Below are positions 7,301 through 16,422 of a stretch of DNA of 24,802 bases, in pieces. The notes beneath the pieces were generated by a model, which worked only from the letters and a program-made list of their open reading frames with translations, searched no databases and was not told the origin of the DNA. Position numbers and translations under genes: made by a program. The stretch is from Isoetes engelmannii. Its lineage: Eukaryota; Streptophyta; Lycopodiopsida; Isoetales; Isoetaceae. The stretch is from positions 1 through 24,802 of the forward strand of contig JAANSK020185545.1 of assembly GCA_011763485.2 (NCBI GenBank). The letters are read 5' to 3'. Numbering within the stretch: position 1 is the stretch's first letter; each line of letters opens with the position of its first letter.

Positions 7301-9890
7301 TCGTGATGATCCTCCCCTAAGCTGAACATTCGAATACCAAGCTGAGCCTTGAACTTCTGAAATGTAGACCCTGCTAATGGCTTGTGAGAGGTCAGCCAAT
7401 TGATCAATTGATCACTGGTTGGAACATGATGAAGATCGAGCTGACCAACCATGGCCTTCTCTCGAACAAAATGATAATGTGTTTCACTGTGTTTGCTGCG
7501 GGCATGAAACACTGGATTATTAGCAAGTTGCAAAGAGCTTTGGTTGTCACAATGAAGTGAAATAGTGCTGGTGTCAAAGCCTAATTCTGCAAAAAGTTTG
7601 GCTAACCAAACAGATTCAGCAGAACTAATAGCTAAGGCTTTATACTCAGCCTCCTGCTAGAAAGAGAGACCTCAAAATTGTATTCAGGCAGGTGAGTTTT
7701 GCATTGCCTGTTAGGAAAAGTTGTGGGAATATGTGGGAACAAATTTGGCGCAATTTGGATCTGGGATTTCTTGGTTACAAGTTTCTGTGTGGGGTCTGGT
7801 CATCAATTGGTTGCCCGTTGAGCTCAACGTTCCTTGGGGCTCTCAGAGTGGCATGGCTCCAGAAGAAGCAGTGTTTGCAACCACCAGGGCAAGAAAAGGC
7901 AAGGAGCCCGTAGCCATTTATATTATACATGGGTGCCAATATTTTGGCAACATGTTAATATAACATGTGAGTTGCACTTGATCCCATAAATTCCCGCACC
8001 TGCAGTTTGAAAAACAAAGGTTGTTGCTCTTGATCAACCCGAGGTTTCAGCGCATCTTGGAGATTAGGCAAATCTTGTAACTTAATTGGACAGTCTCTTG
8101 CACCTAAGGCAAGAATAAAAGGCTGATAGTCTATAGAAAGACCACGAAGCCTTCAAACACATCAACCCACTGATAGTAATGATCTCCCTTCAAGATAGCA
8201 TTTGCATTGTTAAGTTTTGTAGAATCCATAACTGAAGGTCTTACAAAAACGAGCACTAGGAAAGAGTACTGAGCTTTAGATGCACACAAAAAAAGACACG
8301 AACTAAGGGAGTTACCCCGATAGATGGTATGTCACAGAAACTGCATGAACATTGCTCAAATAATCACAAATCTCTTAGAAAATTGCTCCCAGAGCCAAAA
8401 ATTGCCTATTGTCCAAGTTTCCGGCACAAAATGGCACCCATGTGCAACGAATTTTGTGTTTTGGTCAAAAAGTGCACATTTTGTTGGTGATGTACAAAAA
8501 ATTGGCTGATTTTGTAATGTTGGTTGAAGCCGTCCAATTTTGGCACAGCGTTGCCAACTTCTGAATTCACCTCCGGTCTTGTCAAATTTCTCTCACTGAT
8601 TGATTTTAGCCACCCTGAGCCCTGATACCATGACGAAGCTTATGATCTAGGCTAGAACCATCGGCAAGAAACAAGAGAGAAACAGAGACGGAGTGAAAAT
8701 TCAGAAAATAAGATGATGATTTAAGTGTCTTTTCTCAGTGCTACAAAGGATAGTCACATATATGTGACGTGTAGAGCATCGTGAGTACCTAAACATGCTA
8801 ATTATATTTTAAGAGGCATACATGAATGAACGTAAATACATGATAACCTAGAAACCATGGTCCTATGTAAATACATAGGCTGCCATGTCAGCACATATGT
8901 GTGCTTAACCATTAAGAGTTATTTCTGTCAGTCAGGCTTCCAAAAGCTGATAGTATAGCATTGCATAGCATTTTAAAATATGTGTACCAACATCATGGAA
9001 TTCAAGTAAGTTGCCAAAGGGGCATCACGTAGGCAAAGGCGCTGATACTTTGATGCATTCTTATCATCAAGTCGCAGTCAGCAGGAATTTTTGATCATCT
9101 TCTCATCTTGCTGTCCATTACGTGTTACTGAAGAGTGAAAGCTGGCTTGAAAATTTTGGCCTTGGTATTTCTAAGTGGGCTTTGTTTTCAAACAACAGCC
9201 ACAGTTTTTCGAAACTTCGATATGATTTCTATGAACATTTTGAGGCTCTTTTGTGTTTGCTAGAAGCTAGTTTGTGGATTGAGTGGTAAACAGTTTGGTA
9301 TAGTTTTGCAAATGTCATTTCCTGGGTTAAAGAAAGTATTTTGTTAGCAGGTGGTGTATTAGCAACACATTAATTTATTGGCCTATTTATATGCACAGAT
9401 GGAAACGACTAGAGTGTTTTTACGAGATACGACTGTGGTTTCACCTTATGCGATCTTATTGTTTGGAGGTCCAATTACTGTGCAGCATCAGGTAAAGCAT
9501 CTCAAGATGAATTGATATGTGGTTGTTTGCACCTTGGCATATCCTTAGCATGTATGTTGCATGTTACAGACGGGTCATGTGATCGTCGATGGGTGGCTAC
9601 ATATGGATGCACCTGCTCAAGTTGGTGTTTTATTCAAGGAACTACGTTTGGCACTGGAGAATGTGTTACAGGAACTAATCACAATACCAAAGAAAAGCAC
9701 TCTCGTCCCTCTGGTTTGTCTCTGCATTTTAAGAGTTCATAACTGACCCAATAGGAAGAAAGCTTATGTTCATAGGTTTTTTTAATTCTCACGTGGAAGT
9801 ATCATCTTGCAGGAACATATGTCAACATTAAAAGAAATACTACCGTCGATTACAAAGCTACTCTCGGATGAGGAAATGCCTGTATTGTAG
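1212..9890 (+). CDS. DExH-box RNA helicase, DExH4/DExH7 (DHX29/DHX57-like) type, C-terminal part (five exons)
   Basis: 3' end of a multi-exon gene, join 1212-1307, 6570-6785, 9399-9491, 9570-9713, 9813-9890; the 5' exons lie before the window. About 210 residues are encoded. Exon 2 carries the family signature AVLSAGLYPNVA, then HPSSVN and FLVFHEK; exon 3 has VFLRDTT, SPYAILLFGG and VQHQ; exon 4 has VDGWLHMDAPAQ and LFKELRLALENVL. These are the end of the helicase-associated domain and the OB-fold of DEAH/RHA helicases. The wording of the OB-fold matches plant DExH4/DExH7 as I remember them, rather than DExH1/3/5. Family members unwind or remodel RNA using ATP; DHX29 acts in translation initiation, but the role here is inference. 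All four introns are GT-AG and phase 0, and no frame is broken. The ATPase core (DExH motif) is not in the window. Two introns are swollen by retroelements, the last two are 78 and 99 bp. Confidence 0.92.
1308..2386. other. Intron sequence without recognised features
   Basis: First kilobase of the 5.26-kb helicase intron. AT-rich, no open frame of note on either strand. The part nearest 2386 may be internal sequence of the antisense short-LTR element described at 2684, but no matching second LTR was found here. A T10-11 run lies near 2335-2345. Confidence 0.6.
2684..2760 (-). mobile_element. Antisense short-LTR element, 3' part of its 5' LTR (split)
   Basis: On the minus strand the LTR ends TTCTTTCAACA and is followed by a primer-binding site TGGTATCATAGCC (2671-2683). 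The LTR is interrupted at 2760 by the sense copia relic; its other end is at 6248-6270, where the minus strand starts TGTTACAAACTAG. Allowing for a duplicated ATTC, the uninterrupted LTR was about 96 bp, which is TRIM-like. A duplicate of this piece is at 3284-3360. Fossil, interrupted, older than the sense insertion. Confidence 0.65.
2761..2946 (+). repeat. LTR (first copy) with CRE-like motif and TATA box
   Basis: TGTTAG to TCTTCA, 186 bp, followed by the primer-binding site. TGACGTCA at 2777-2784 and TATATAAG at 2832-2839 are probable LTR promoter elements. Confidence 0.85.
3361..3557 (+). repeat. LTR (second copy, from the tandem duplication)
   Basis: TGTTAG to GTCTTCA, 197 bp, followed at 3558 by TGGTATCAGAGAG. 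TATATAA at 3444-3450. Confidence 0.87.
3748..3798 (+). repeat. 29-bp tandem repeat with four TCTAGA palindromes
   Basis: GGTCTAGAACGGGTCTAGAA occurs at 3748 and again at 3777, so TCTAGA appears four times in about 50 bases. It lies in the untranslated leader of the copia relic. Confidence 0.85.
4400..4510 (+). pseudogene. Copia gag-like N-terminal fragment (fossil)
   Basis: An open stretch starting MPIFSGTSQKLEF and containing LHNYEEWSIHMKWVLV resembles the start of Ty1/copia gag proteins, which carry a short W-x-x-x-M/L motif after a G/N-Y turn. It sits about 840 bases after the primer-binding site of the sense relic. Broken; no further gag was recognised downstream. Confidence 0.5.
4633..4837. 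mobile_element. 205-bp MITE with about 29-bp terminal inverted repeats
   Basis: Starts GGGCAAAACTCTGCTGATGG and the reverse complement of its right end starts GGGCAAAAGTATGCTGGTGG; both then read GGTGCAAAA. TCTT flanks it on both sides (4629-4632 and 4838-4841), a likely target duplication. The middle has repeated TGCTGAT/TGCTGGT words. No coding capacity. The four-base duplication does not fit the 2-bp (Tc1), 3-bp (Harbinger) or 8-bp (hAT) classes, so the superfamily is left open. Confidence 0.78.
5016..5092. repeat. Inverted repeat, right arm (pairs with 1-77)
   Basis: Reverse complement matches 1-77 at 72 of 77 bases, ungapped. Preceded by a GAAA tract (about 5005-5018). Outside it continues GCGCATTTGCTGCC, which cannot be compared because the left arm meets the window edge. 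Confidence 0.9.
5093..6035. other. Internal sequence of the copia relic, no recognised domain
   Basis: Between the right inverted-repeat arm and the polypurine tract. A 68-codon open stretch (5160-5366, +) has a protein-like acidic composition (VDVWEEDAIVEQSP at its start), but I recognise no family and it is not long enough to be convincing. Confidence 0.45.
6047..6247 (+). repeat. 3' LTR of the sense copia relic
   Basis: 201 bp, aligns end to end with the LTRs at 2761 and 3361. TGACGTCA at 6075-6082 and TATATAAG at 6131-6138. Preceded by the polypurine tract CATCAGGAGGGG. Followed by ATTC, which also precedes the 5' LTR. Confidence 0.85.
6252..6270 (-). mobile_element. Antisense short-LTR element, 5' end of its LTR (split)
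   Basis: Minus strand starts TGTTACAAACTAGACATTAG; continues, after removal of the inserted copia relic and one ATTC, into the LTR piece at 2684-2760. Start TGTTA and end CAACA are canonical LTR termini. Confidence 0.55.
6288..6426 (+). repeat. Tandem duplication, 76-bp period
   Basis: GTGTGCCCATCTATCCACCT begins at 6288 and again at 6364; about 58 bases match with only a few changes. It lies in the intron 150-280 bases before the AGLYPNVA exon. Confidence 0.85.
6570..6785 (+). CDS. Helicase exon with AGLYPNVA and HPSSVN motifs
   Basis: 72 codons from a cag acceptor (6567-6569) to a gtgagc donor (6786). It covers the end of the helicase-associated domain and the start of the OB-fold. AGLYPNVA and HPSSVN are near-invariant in DEAH/RHA helicases. 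About 35 residues lie between them (ending RRPHWYDGSREVFI), a spacer longer than in the shortest family members. Confidence 0.93.
6974..8930 (-). mobile_element. Ty1/copia element, deletion derivative, in a helicase intron
   Basis: Minus-strand element with 3' LTR 6974-7248, 5' LTR 8631-8930, polypurine tract (TCCTCCCCTAAG on the plus strand) just inside the 3' LTR, and primer-binding site TGGTATCAGGGCTC read leftwards from 8630. The host duplication GTCAG is present on both sides (6969-6973, 8931-8935). Internal part is only 1.38 kb and retains gag-like and RNase H-like remnants, so most of pol is gone. It has numerous breaks. The LTRs have drifted in length (275 and 300 bp) and sequence, so the insertion is not recent. 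Orientation is opposite to the host gene, and the splice sites of the host intron are untouched. Confidence 0.93.
7260..7660 (-). pseudogene. Copia RNase H C-terminal remnant (fossil)
   Basis: The minus strand shows CDNQSS-, NNPVFHARSKHSETHYHFVR- and HVPTSDQL-type motifs, which are the standard C-terminal RNase H block of Ty1/copia pol. It ends just before the polypurine tract of the element. Broken. Confidence 0.85.
8936..9398. other. Helicase intron remainder
   Basis: Sequence between the copia target duplication and the next exon's cag acceptor (9396-9398). No repeats or frames of note. Confidence 0.6.
9399..9890 (+). CDS. Last three helicase exons and stop codon
   Basis: Exons 9399-9491 (31 codons), 9570-9713 (48 codons) and 9813-9890 (25 codons plus TAG). 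They encode the rest of the OB-fold and a short C-terminal tail ending DEEMPVL. The introns between them, 9492-9569 and 9714-9812, are compact and free of transposons. The donor at 9714 (gtttgt) is less typical than the others, but the acceptor at 9811-9812 keeps the frame. Confidence 0.9.
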
Positions 9891-10633
9891 CAGGGTTTCC
9901 CTTAAGGAAAATTTCAAAGTAGGTCAGTTTAGCACGCTTGGCGAATTTCATGATATTTAAGTTTGTGTTGTTGGCGAATGTTTCCATTCATAGAGTTTAT
10001 TACATAGTACTCGAGGCGAATTTTCAACAAAAGACGTTGAACCATGTAGAAATTGTATTAGTGCTTCCAAAAAGCACTAGTGTACAATGGTTGGAAATAG
10101 TAACCAAAAACACTACTAATCATAATAACGTCTAGCTAAATTTTCATCCTCAACTATGTTTACTAAGTAATTTTGTGCAAGGGTATAATGGCATAAGGGC
10201 CCGTTAAACCCTTTGTTACATGTATAGGGACCTCCTCAACTTAGCACATTCCGCCATTGCTCTTATAATGGGGGACTCAATGCGTACCTTAGAAAGTTTT
10301 CCTAACACAACATTATTATGGAGCCTATTACTATTAAAGGCCTAGGTTAAATTCATTTCTCTTGTGAAGCATATGAATCCTTAGAAATATATATGGCAGA
10401 TCACTAAGGAATTGCAAGACCTCATATCTATTTGAGTAAATACATGATATAAAGTGCACAAAACTCTTATATAGGAACGAATAAGTTCTTTGAATGTTTT
10501 TGAACAAAGGTTTTTAACCAAGTCAAATGTCAAATGTAGTGATGGAAAAAACGAACTAGGAAGACTGGTTTTTTTCCATTGATCCACTTCTTATGTTACC
10601 GGGCCTTCACCTGTCCCATTGGCACTGTTCATC
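9891..10633. other. Helicase 3' UTR and intergenic sequence
   Basis: Follows the helicase stop codon. Open stretches here (for example 9938-10135) are short and unrecognised. No confident polyadenylation signal was identified. Confidence 0.5.
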
Positions 10634-10659
10634 AAAAAAGAAAAAAAAAAAAAAAAAAA
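10634..10659 (+). repeat. Poly(A) tract
   Basis: Six As, a G, then about 19 As. It may be the tail of a plus-strand retroposed sequence ending near 10633, or the trailing poly(T) of something on the minus strand; no source element was recognised. Confidence 0.7.
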
Positions 10660-10731
10660 TCATTCCTAGCTGTTCCTATTCTAAAGCATCTCTTTCTTAA
10701 TCCAATTGATACAAAGCAAAGTCTAAGCACA

Positions 10732-11143
10732 TTAAAAAATATCATAACAGAATAATTCAATGCGCTCCATGCAAGTGATCCCATTTTGTGTGAAGTTTGT
10801 GGCAAGCAATCCAGATGATTCATTTGGTACCAAATCTGTGGCATTCTCTGCTTCACGATGTTTTCTTCTGTTAGTTGAAGCCCATAAAGATAATGCCCTG
10901 TCATAAGGAAAATTCGCAACTGTGTAATTGCAAGCGTACGCTCTTAGACATAGGTCTAAGTTCTTGTGAAGCCTATTGCGCACTTTGTTTCTCAAATATC
11001 CCATGATACTAAATATCCCTTCATCTTCTACTGATCCAAGAATCATGGTTTGACGATAAGATGCCTTGGCTTGCCATATTAACTGTTGTAAACAATTGAA
11101 TGATGATAATGAGAAGCCTACCAGCTTACAGATTCGTATGTCT
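10732..11143 (-). pseudogene. hAT-type transposase, C-terminal dimerisation region
   Basis: About 137 open codons on the minus strand, ending at a stop near 10732. The stretch SVEDEGIFSIMGYLRNKVRN, followed by RLHKNLDLCLRAY and then NFPYDRALSLW, matches the hAT C-terminal dimerisation pattern (S-V-E-D-E-x-x-F-S, R-N-R-L, then FPYDxAxxxW in many plant and moss copies). In hAT enzymes this region holds the transposase multimer together. The N-terminal BED finger and catalytic core were not recognised at higher coordinates, and no terminal inverted repeats were found, so this is probably a remnant. A domesticated hAT-derived gene is possible but unsupported. Confidence 0.72.
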
Positions 11144-11761
11144 CAGGCAGCGCATCATCATCACAGAAAAATAGTTGGTCTGACAATATGATCCTGAAAC
11201 AAACCATAGGTGTTATTGGACAAAATAGATTCGAACTACAACCAAACTTCCATTTTCCAAAACCAAGTGCAAAACTACAGAATTTTAGGAGGGTAAGTCT
11301 CCTGAATTTACTGCAATGCAAAAGATGCAAGGGCTGCAAAGACTGAAACTGATCTGCAGTTGCTATTTGGGAAAGCTCACACAGCTACACACTCTAAGGG
11401 TGCTGCAACACACTTGCATAACCCATTTTCTGCAGGACAGATTGTGTTTGTAACTAAAGCTCAGGCTCATTTCTTTTACTGCCCCTTTCAGTTCTTTTCT
11501 GAAATTAATGGGCAAACTGCAGCTACATAGTCTTCTGAGCTCGAGAACCATAGTATGGCTGAGCATGAGATATTGGAAGGTGATATGGATAGTGTCGAGG
11601 ACAAGGAAATTGGTTTAAGTAGTACAGGACAGTTGATGGCTAGTATTAGATGGTCTGTTGCAGATGATCCAATGGCCAAACAAAGGCCTATATCACCAAG
11701 GCCATAGTATGATTTTAGAGCAACTTCATCGCAAATGAACGAAAGGAGAAACACGCGCTAA
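11114..11761 (+). pseudogene. Unrecognised coding-like fragment, probably decayed
   Basis: Two open stretches joined by a small candidate intron. 11114-11292 encodes AYQLTDSYVSGSASSSQKNS onward and meets a gtaagt donor at 11293; a gatctgcag acceptor precedes 11360, where the same frame resumes in phase 0 with LLFGKAHTATHSKGAATHLH. It continues with AQAHFFYCPFQFFSEING and AEHEILEGDMDSVEDKEIGL to ASIRWSVADDPMAKQRPISP. The composition (acidic run, no low-complexity bias, about two stops in 200 codons) is much more protein-like than random AT-rich DNA. I do not recognise the family. It could be a decayed host gene or an element-borne gene; it overlaps the start of the minus-strand hAT remnant. 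Confidence 0.45.
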
Positions 11762-11968
11762 ATCGCAGAGTCTGGCTTCTGCACCATCTGTTATGGCAAG
11801 GTAAAATGAGTATAGGGCTTTGAATATATATTTCAGCCTTCTCTGACCAGCCTGGAAAATGGCATCACTTAATGGATTTCGTTTTGGAGCACCACTTTGA
11901 CCTTAAGCAAAATGTAATGGGACAACTTAGCTGATTTCTTAAACAAAGCAGTTTGTGAACATGGAAGT

Positions 11969-12448
11969 TCAATCAGAGTTTGTCAAGTCTGCGATGGCTG
12001 GTAGCACATCCCTTTCCACCCCTGAGGACCAGGCAGCAAGGGGCTGATGACTATGGTTTGGAGGTCTTTGTTGGATTGCCACACGCTGCTCATATGCGGT
12101 GCCTCCTCTTAAGGAGGCTGAGCTTCTAGATGAGAATGACTTGATACCTTGTTTACAGAAAATTTTGAATCCTTTACAAAGGTCTTTTGAAATTTCTGGC
12201 CAAATATCTATGATGTTTTTCAAGCAAGCTGTAACCAAATCAGCAAGTACCAAAAACACAGAGTTGTGAGCATTTGCAATCAGCCTGAAGTTATTTTTGT
12301 GGGCTCTATAAATGGACAAGAGGTATGGTAGAGGAGCTTCGGTCACAGGAATGATGGTGGTGAACTTAGAATTCCTTAGAAGGCAAGCACGGCATTGCAA
12401 GTGATCTCCGTTATACAAACAATTTGGAAACACATCCAAAAAACCCAT
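11969..12448 (-). CDS. Unrecognised 159-codon open frame
   Basis: Longest uninterrupted frame in the window. It contains [20 protein letters not shown], then [20 protein letters not shown] and [14 protein letters not shown]. The middle is helical and amphipathic with no transmembrane segment. Composition and length make chance less likely in this AT-rich setting, and it reads like one exon of a conserved soluble protein, but I cannot name a family. The first ATG (12448) follows an in-frame stop closely, so the true start may be an upstream splice acceptor. It ends 207 bases from the plus-strand fragment at 11114-11761. It could be a host exon, a captured fragment or part of the hAT remnant on the same strand. 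Confidence 0.35.
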   Translation of the reverse strand: MGFLDVFPNCLYNGDHLQCRACLLRNSKFTTIIPVTEAPLPYLLSIYRAHKNNFRLIANAHNSVFLVLADLVTACLKNIIDIWPEISKDLCKGFKIFCKQGIKSFSSRSSASLRGGTAYEQRVAIQQRPPNHSHQPLAAWSSGVERDVLPAIADLTNSD

Positions 12449-12511
12449 TAACTAGAATACTCTCACTTTTCTTGTTGCCCTTATTCTGACATCGCATCTT
12501 GGACTTTGCAG

Positions 12512-12677
12512 TTGTTTTGCTCAATGTATGGAACTAGCATGGCTTAATGACAAACGTTATGCACACAAAACGAAGCTAGAGCATGAGCTGTATCCAGCAG
12601 GCCCAAGTACTCAATTTATATGTTATGATACAGATAAAGACATGAGTTTTGTTTATCCTCGGCATTTAACAGTATAG
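12512..12677 (+). pseudogene. Unrecognised coding-like fragment
   Basis: After a ctttgcag acceptor-like site, one frame is open for 54 codons: CFAQCMELAWLNDKRYAHKT, then KLEHELYPAGPS and FICYDTDKDMSFVYPRHLTV, to a stop at 12677. Strand and style match the fragment at 11114-11761, so it may be a later exon of the same decayed gene. Family unknown. Confidence 0.35.
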
Positions 12678-14159
12678 TTGTCACAAAGGCTGCCATGCGC
12701 CTGAATTGCAAGATGATCAGATTATTCTTTAGCACAATTGCCACCTAGTAAACTCAACATCCAACCAAAAGGAAAATAAATCCAAAAGAGACTAGCAAAC
12801 GACTTGCAGATCTTAATTTAAATTTAGATATGCACCTGGCACACTCTAGAATAGACATTCCAGAAGCACATCTATCCGAGGTTCCTGGCTATATATTCAA
12901 ATGCTTTCCCATCACCTAAAGTGCAACCTTTCTTGAAGAAATTGAGAACAAATTGTGTATAGAGCAGTCAGGTGCCTTCGTACTCCTAAAGCATTTAAAA
13001 AAATCTGAAAATGCCTCAAACACAGGCCTTGCCATTATTAGTTCGAAGATATACTTAATGGGACAAAATGTATCAATGATCTGAGGAAATTTCTGGAATA
13101 TTTCAAAGACAAATAAGGGTCACAAAGTACTTCGAGCTTTTGGTGTTGGTAATAAATAATTTCAAATGGTCTAGAGGTCGTGTTCAAAAGATTTTGGATA
13201 GGGAATCGGAGGATACTTTTGAATAAGAAGGTAGCCTTTGCATCTCCAGCTTCTATATACGTCTTAGCATGACAATCTTTAGCTATGTGTAAATAAGGTG
13301 AGGTCTTCAATGGGACAATGTAAGGTATCTTCCACCAGCTGATATAATGGCAAAGCCGATTGGCAACTGCTTTTCTTCTCCATTCATAAATTCAGGGCCT
13401 CAATTGTGTTTGCTTCACTCCACACTGTTAACAACTGCTTACAGCTCTTTTCCAATCAAGAGATAATTGATCCTTCTCTATGTCAATACTACTGGGTAGA
13501 AACAGTCCTCAAGCAATTAACGGGAGCAATTAACACCTACGGGAAGACATTCATTACATAATCGCATGCCACGAGAGGCCTGGTATTGCTAATAATCTAT
13601 GGACTCTTAAAAACAAAAGAATCATTTAGAATTGAAAGCACGTACCTCTTTGTCATGATTATTGATTAGGACTTGATAATGGTGTTCAACTGCTAAGATC
13701 CAGAAGAGATGCATTCTCTAGTAACACGTGGAATTTGCAAAAGGGGACTAATTGCATCTATTAAGATGCTTAGAAATATGCTAGCATACAAAGGCAATCG
13801 AGATGAAAGGCCAGAAACATGAATTACATAGCCATTCTGGTGGAATTCGTATATCCAATATCTAGCCAGATTTGTTGCTAGGTTGAAGGAAGAACTGGTA
13901 AGAGGCGAATCAATCTGAAATCACTAGTCCTTAAATAGAGATCTAGGCGAATACCCCAACTGCCAGTATCATGTTCTAGGCGAGCTTGAGTTGGGCAGGA
14001 GAAGCCACCGTCGAAAGGTTGGCTAATATTAAAAAATAAATTGAATAGGAAACCTACCTAGCATTCGTAGCATTGATTTCCAAAACATTTAAATATAGCA
14101 TATTTGCGAATATTTGCCCCTTCAGGGAAACCCTGGTATTGTAGCCTTGCTAATAACAA
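12678..14159. other. Intergenic region with weak open stretches
   Basis: A 90-codon minus-strand frame (13038-13310, starting MKTSPYLHIAKDCHAKTYIE) is the only notable one; not recognised, possibly part of the hAT remnant. Otherwise AT-rich and without repeats that I could link to other parts of the window. Confidence 0.4.
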
Positions 14160-15081
14160 GTGCTTTAGGTTGTAAAGCTATTGATTATATCTAGGATATA
14201 TTTATATATATGTGGGCTCAAAGTACTACAAGGCCATGTTCTATTGCTTATGAATGTCCATGTGAAATGCCATATATTAGTATAGAGGTGATATTCCTCC
14301 CAATGTGGGCTTGGTAAATAATTCATCTGCAACAAAGGTGTCAAGTATGCATGTGGAAATCAAAATGATCAACCAGAATTGTTACTAGTTTTTGGTAAAC
14401 GAAGTTTGTCTTGTGGTACATTATGATTGGATATTATGAAATTAAGCCATAAAATTTTTGAAGATGGTAAGATCCCTTTTGTCACACGCCGTCTGTGAGT
14501 CTGCCTAAAATATCTCTAGGCACCATCTTCTTTCGGGATATTTTTGCCATAACAGTTCTTCAATGTCCAATCTTCACAATAGTTTATGTATGCAGTATAA
14601 AAGGTATACGTCATCTATAGGTATAGCAACCCGTGCTCCTTGTTGAGTATTTATTCTGCTCTTAGTTTATCGTTTTCCCTTGTGCTTTCTTTGATTTATA
14701 AAATTCTAATGTATTTCTTCTGAGTTTCTCGTGTCATCGTGATTACAATAGGTCAGATGTGACGGGCCTGGCCAGTTAACCTTTTGATAACTGGAAATCA
14801 TATCATTCTAGAACATTGGTATATGCTTAAGCCTAGAAACTTAAGAAATTAACTCTTGCATTCTCAACAATAACACTTAGGTAAAGAATTTATTTTTTGT
14901 ATCAATATTCCAAGGTCCCAAAATTATTTCCTCTACAACCAATAATAATATATTCACGCTACATCCATGAACTTAACAGTTATAGCTTCAAGCCAGTTCT
15001 ATGATAATCACAATCCAATTCCTACTCTCGCCTTCCCGAAGCTTGGCTACACTCGGAAGCCTCTTGCATGTTTGCTTACAC
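14160..15081. other. AT-rich region with an LTR-promoter-like stretch
   Basis: CAGTATAAAAGGTATACG near 14592 followed about 140 bases later by TTCTCGTGTCATCGTGATTA resembles the TATA box and 3' end of a plant LTR, but no primer-binding site or partner LTR was found. No coding signal. Confidence 0.3.
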
Positions 15082-16422
15082 CATCAAGCATAGGGTTAGT
15101 CACACGGATTATTGTGGTTCTAGGACATGCTTAAGCATCAACAACATAATGTATCCATCTAAAACAATAACTTAATCTTACCATAGCCTCGCCCCTGAAA
15201 CTCAAGTTAATAATCCATACAAACATATCCAACAATGTACAATTATCTAGGAATTTTCAATGCATAATACAATCGTTGCAACTCAATTCAAACATCCAAG
15301 ATAATATAATATTAACTTAGCAACCATAACATCATAGATTACAACCAATATTCCTCTGGGTTTGAGCATGGTCAACTCGGCTGATCAGGCCAGTGACATA
15401 GAGGCAGGGTAACCACGTGTGTACACATCCATCTATGCTGCGTCCAGCATTGGAGGACCACTTAACTGTGCATGACGTTGTACCCAAAGGTACTAACGCT
15501 CGATGTTCAAATAATTATTATTTTTACATGTTAACAGTGCAATAATCGCGAGTCTAGACCATCGCACCTAGACTCTCGCCCCAGAGGTCTATGTCAAAGA
15601 GTATTTTATATACATATAAATCATAATGTTCTATGTTATCTCAACATTAATGCAAATAACATAATACCAACTTAAGTATAATCCATGCTAATGTTAACAT
15701 CAAAGAATCTACATTGTTAATACTTCCAGCAAAGCAACTAAGTCTATTGAAAACAGAGCATCCTTGGTACAAGGCAAATACATGTCAATGCATATATATT
15801 AGAATGCTCAACCATGATACACACATACATATATAATTAACTATATCTTGTCGATGTTATTGTTTCTTGTTTTCACATTATCTTAGCTACAAATGTTATA
15901 AGCTCCCATGTCATTAGCTTTCATAGTTTTTACCAACATAACTAATTTTACTTCAAGAAGATACCTTACCCACAATACCTTTGTATTTTTCTATTGTTTT
16001 TTTTTTTTTTTTTTTAAGATTCAATCTACTATTCCTACGCGGTTTCCAGTGCTTCTTACATGGATTCAATCTACCAAATCTTATATGAACCCTAGAACTT
16101 CATGTATTCAGTATGACTCCGATGATCTTACTCACAAAACTTATTTTTCCACTATCACAGTTCAATAGAAACCAAGAACTCTTAAAGTTATGCTTAACCC
16201 CAAAAGTAATCACAATTCATTATCCATGACAAACACAACTCAAACAAATTCTAGAGCCCCAAGTGTAAGTCTTGATCCCCACCTGGAAATCACTTTGCTC
16301 CTCCTCTTTGGTTCAACTCTGATCAATCTGGTACGAGCGCATCCTCCCCAACACAAAGGTTCTTCCCCACCGAAAACTCCAGCAGAATAATCATGTTGCG
16401 CTTATATAATCTAACAATGTAG
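15082..16422. repeat. Long direct repeat, left copy (1.34 kb)
   Basis: Aligns along its length with 18937-20368 at a spacing of about 3855 bases. Both begin near CCATCAA and end near ATGTAG. The differences are scattered substitutions and small indels, plus a 110-bp duplication found only in the right copy. A poly(T) run of 19 lies at 15997-16015. Open stretches inside (15908-16168, 16190-16390) recur in the other copy but look non-coding. Confidence 0.92.

Noticed and set aside
9512-9742. 76-codon frame overlapping helicase exon 9570-9713
   Set aside because: Another frame over the same exon; the supported frame is the one with VDGWLHMDAPAQ.
14592-14750. Independent LTR or promoter
   Set aside because: TATA-like and LTR-end-like strings are present, but no partner LTR, primer site or gene follows, so only a low-confidence note was kept.
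15908-16390. Frames of 86 and 66 codons present in both long repeats
   Set aside because: The counterparts in the right copy differ by length changes that shift or end the frame, and a poly(T) run lies within one, so they do not look coding.
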